The notes below the pieces were generated by a model. The model did no database searches, had not been told where the DNA came from, and was given only the letters and a program-made list of their open reading frames with translations. Shown piece after piece: positions 62,201 through 64,000 of a stretch of DNA of 64,000 nucleotides. Numbering within the stretch: the first letter of the stretch is position 1; each line of letters starts with the position of its first letter. The DNA is from CAWJKP01 sp963843465 (lineage in GTDB: Bacteria; Planctomycetota; Planctomycetia; Pirellulales; Thermoguttaceae). The stretch is taken from NCBI GenBank assembly GCA_963843465.1, contig CAWJKP010000007.1:659774-723773 (forward strand), given 5' to 3'. Position numbers and translations under genes: made by a program.

Positions 62201-64000
62201 TTCCGTCACCCTGAGCGGCGATAGTTCGCCGTTGAACAGCGTCAGCAATGTGACCTACGGCGTGTGGGAAACCACCGGCGATCCGAATGGGATCGGCGGG
62301 GCTGCCGCGAGTAACATGAACGTGACTGTCAGCGGGCTGAACATTTCGGCCGGCCAGTACGGCGTCTATGTGGAGGAAGATCCAAGCTACACGTCGTACA
62401 CGGTTGCGGCAACCATCGACGGCGGCACGTCGATCACCACCGGCGGCGGCGGAACGGGCGTCTTTGTCAGCGGTGCGAAAGCCAGCGCCACGATCAGCGG
62501 CAACAGCGGCTCGATCTACGGCAACGCGATCGGCATCGACGCCGAAGGCGGCTCGGCCACGATCAGCGGCAACCACATCTACGGCAACACGACCGGCGTC
62601 AAGGTCGGCTCGGGCACCGCTTCCATCAGCGGCAACAATTTCGCCGGAGCCACCGCCAACACCACCGACCTGCTGGTTGCCGGCGGGACCCTCAATTCGC
62701 TTACAAGCAATACCTTCGCCGGAACCACGTACATCAACAACCAAACCGGCCAGGCCATCAACGCCACGACCGACACCTTCGGCTCGGTGACGCCCTCGGA
62801 TACTACGCCCGCCGACCTCTACGGGGTCGAGAACCAGATCACCGACTACCTCGATAATCCCAGCCTGGGTTACGTCAGCCTGCGGACCAACGCCGTTTAC
62901 GTCACCCAAGCCAGCGAATCGGCCACCGCCGGCGCCATTCAGCGCGGCGTGAACGTGGCGCCTTCGGGCGGCACGGTCAACGTCCAGGCCGGGACCTACG
63001 AGGGAGGGATCACGGTCAGCACTCCGTCGGTCACGCTGCTTGGTGCCCAGGCCAACCAGCCAACCGCGGGTCGTGATGCGAACTTCGTTTCAGGCAAGGC
63101 CCTGCCGACGCTGGAATCCATTATCACGGCCTCGTCGGTCAATCCGAGCAGCGGGCGCCTGGTCATGGTCAACGCCAACAACGTGACCATCAACGGCTTT
63201 GTACTGGACGGCAACAACCCCCTCCTGCCGACTAGCGGCGCCGCCCAGATCAACGGGACAGGCCCCTATGTCGATGTGCACAACGCCATCGACACCTACA
63301 ACGGCAGCAATTACGACACCGTCAACAACCTCACGGTCGAGTACAACATCGTCCAGAACGTCGACCACGACGGCATCGCCGTCCTCAATAACAGCAACGC
63401 TAGTACCGTCAGCTCCGGCGCCCTGGTCGCCGACAACCTCGTGCAGAGCTTCAACGACTACGGCGTGATTCTGGCCTACAACGCCTACGGCACCGTGGAA
63501 GGCAACACGATTGTGGCGCCCGACAACGCCGAGGCGCCCATCTGGATTTACGATTTCACCACCAGCAGCGGCTTGGCCGCTCCGGCGAACACGGTCAACG
63601 TGACGGGCAACAACGTGACCGTTGGCGAGTCATACCCCTTGAATCCGAACGTCTACGGCGGGATCTGGGCCAACCTGTTCCATCCCTCGGCGACCAGTGC
63701 CACGCTCAACATCAGCGACAACACGGTCAACGGCGCCGCCGACGTTGCCGACGGCGATCCGGTATTCGGCATTTACCTGGCGAGCCTCGATTCCAGCTAC
63801 GCCACTGTGATGATGGACGGCAATATCATCGGCTCAACAGCTTCCTCTTGGCCGCAACCTGTGGGCGGCACGCTGACGGCGGGCATTGCCGTGTGGAACT
63901 CGCCGGGCGCCTCCATTTCCATCGGCGACGACGCGTCGGGGAACCCGACCGAGATCACCAACGCCACCGTCGGCGTCGACGTTGACAACGACGACCCGAA
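47210..64000 (+). CDS. Giant surface protein: beta-helix, Ig-like and PKD repeats (C-terminus beyond window; two frame breaks)
   Basis: GAAGGAG precedes the ATG at 47210. The N-terminus is basic, with the planctomycete export motif RIEQLESRQLLSATLWVDNN (residues 81-100). Then come a right-handed beta-helix (to about 48,700), five Ig-like repeats (49,183-50,800), a beta-helix insert, four more Ig-like repeats (51,775-52,990), an MBG-like domain, further beta-helix modules (53,300-59,200), four 318-bp PKD-like repeats plus a fifth diverged one (59,503-61,080), and more beta-helix to the right edge. Frame changes occur at 57415-57424 (loss of G restores STGASAVVSGNTI) and at 61908-61914. At least 5,590 residues. 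It probably serves as an adhesin, a polysaccharide-binding or cell-surface structural protein. No catalytic motif is visible. Confidence 0.87.
49183..50800 (+). repeat. 315/318-bp tandem repeats encoding Ig-like domains, block 1
   Basis: Five units. AGCGTGTCGACCGCG recurs at 49196, 49511, 49826, 50141 and 50459. Each encodes VSTAISDS, VLGEKVYDTATVSGTPAAF, GSYSFEAQYLGDGNYQESPM. The fifth unit has a divergent middle (TVTYDFYDTATPIYGSTTPV). Confidence 0.93.
51775..52990 (+). repeat. Ig-like domain tandem repeats, block 2
   Basis: Four further units of the 315-bp family, separated from block 1 by a beta-helix insert of about 970 bp. The first unit of this block lacks its N-terminal strand and starts at MAVTNVLGQQVYDTATVSG, as if the beta-helix had been inserted inside one Ig domain. 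Confidence 0.9.
54750..55830 (+). repeat. Beta-helix module duplicated at 62890-63990, copy 1
   Basis: Encodes LLGAQANQPTAGRDANFVSG, NNVTINGFVLDGNNPLRPTS, YNIVQNVDHDGIA and following; the DNA is nearly identical to the second copy about 8.1 kb downstream over about 1 kb. Confidence 0.9.
59503..60774 (+). repeat. 318-bp tandem repeats encoding PKD-like domains
   Basis: Four units with exact 318-bp spacing (59503, 59821, 60139, 60457). Each encodes LQVTGVGLSATEGSAFSGQL, TINWGDGTALAPDV, GTHTYAEYGSYTLTVS. Differences between units are only a few bases. A fifth, diverged unit follows. Confidence 0.95.
62890..63990 (+). repeat. Beta-helix module, copy 2
   Basis: Second copy of 54750-55830; shared DNA wording includes GGTGCCCAGGCCAACCAGCC and CGTGATGCGAACTTCGTTTC. 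It runs to the window edge. Confidence 0.9.

Overview
The window looks like a chromosome segment of a GC-rich planctomycete (Pirellulales-like), probably from a metagenome assembly. The basis is a combination of planctomycete hallmarks. Secreted proteins carry an N-terminal LESLERRELLAA / LESRQLLSA motif. A PASTA-less Ser/Thr kinase is fused to formylglycine-generating-enzyme (FGE) modules. There is a STAND ATPase with WD40 repeats, a giant beta-helix/Ig/PKD surface protein, and dispersed palindromic elements that translate as 'LARRASEGN'. No rRNA, CRISPR array or intact mobile element was seen; one tRNA-Lys(TTT) is present.

Layout. 1-2.4 kb: a partial sialate O-acetylesterase and a secreted beta-propeller-like protein (minus). 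2.4-6.8 kb: one very long kinase-FGE-FGE gene with three in-frame stops and a frameshift (minus). 6.8-7.4 kb: palindromic repeats. 7.4-12.9 kb: a four-gene AmmeMemoRadiSam operon (Memo-AMMECR1 fusion lipoprotein, membrane spermidine-synthase-like protein, small membrane protein, Tat-type radical SAM enzyme). 12.9-19.0 kb: an envelope-lipid neighbourhood with phosphatidylserine decarboxylase, a methyltransferase, a PHP-domain/glycosyltransferase fusion, and btaB-btaA for betaine lipid. 19.4-23.0 kb: an octaheme HAO-like cytochrome with a multi-pass membrane partner, and a convergent B12-type radical SAM gene. 23.2-26.8 kb: an RRM RNA-binding protein and an NtrC-type two-component pair flanked by inverted repeats. 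27-31 kb: tRNA-Lys, a TPR-glycosyltransferase and two overlapping envelope-protein genes. 32.0-36.9 kb: a DUF4062-NTPase-WD40 STAND protein. 37-41.8 kb: an SGNH hydrolase and a GH2 glycosidase, divergent. 42-45 kb: a tandem duplication of a secreted gene, next to truncated glgX and integrase remnants. 45.2-45.9 kb: an orphan NarL-type regulator. 47.2-64 kb: a giant surface protein running off the right edge.

Functional themes are carbohydrate scavenging (acetylesterase, SGNH, GH2), phosphate-free lipid and envelope glycan synthesis, an apparently exported AmmeMemoRadiSam system, and surface or innate-recognition proteins built from near-identical tandem repeats.

Important caution: about a dozen otherwise good genes carry small deletions. 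At least six are explained by loss of exactly one GC dinucleotide from a GCGC run, and several others by loss of one G from GGG. This looks like consensus error rather than biology, so I give joined coordinates and name each break. The kinase-FGE gene is different, because its stops come from substitutions.
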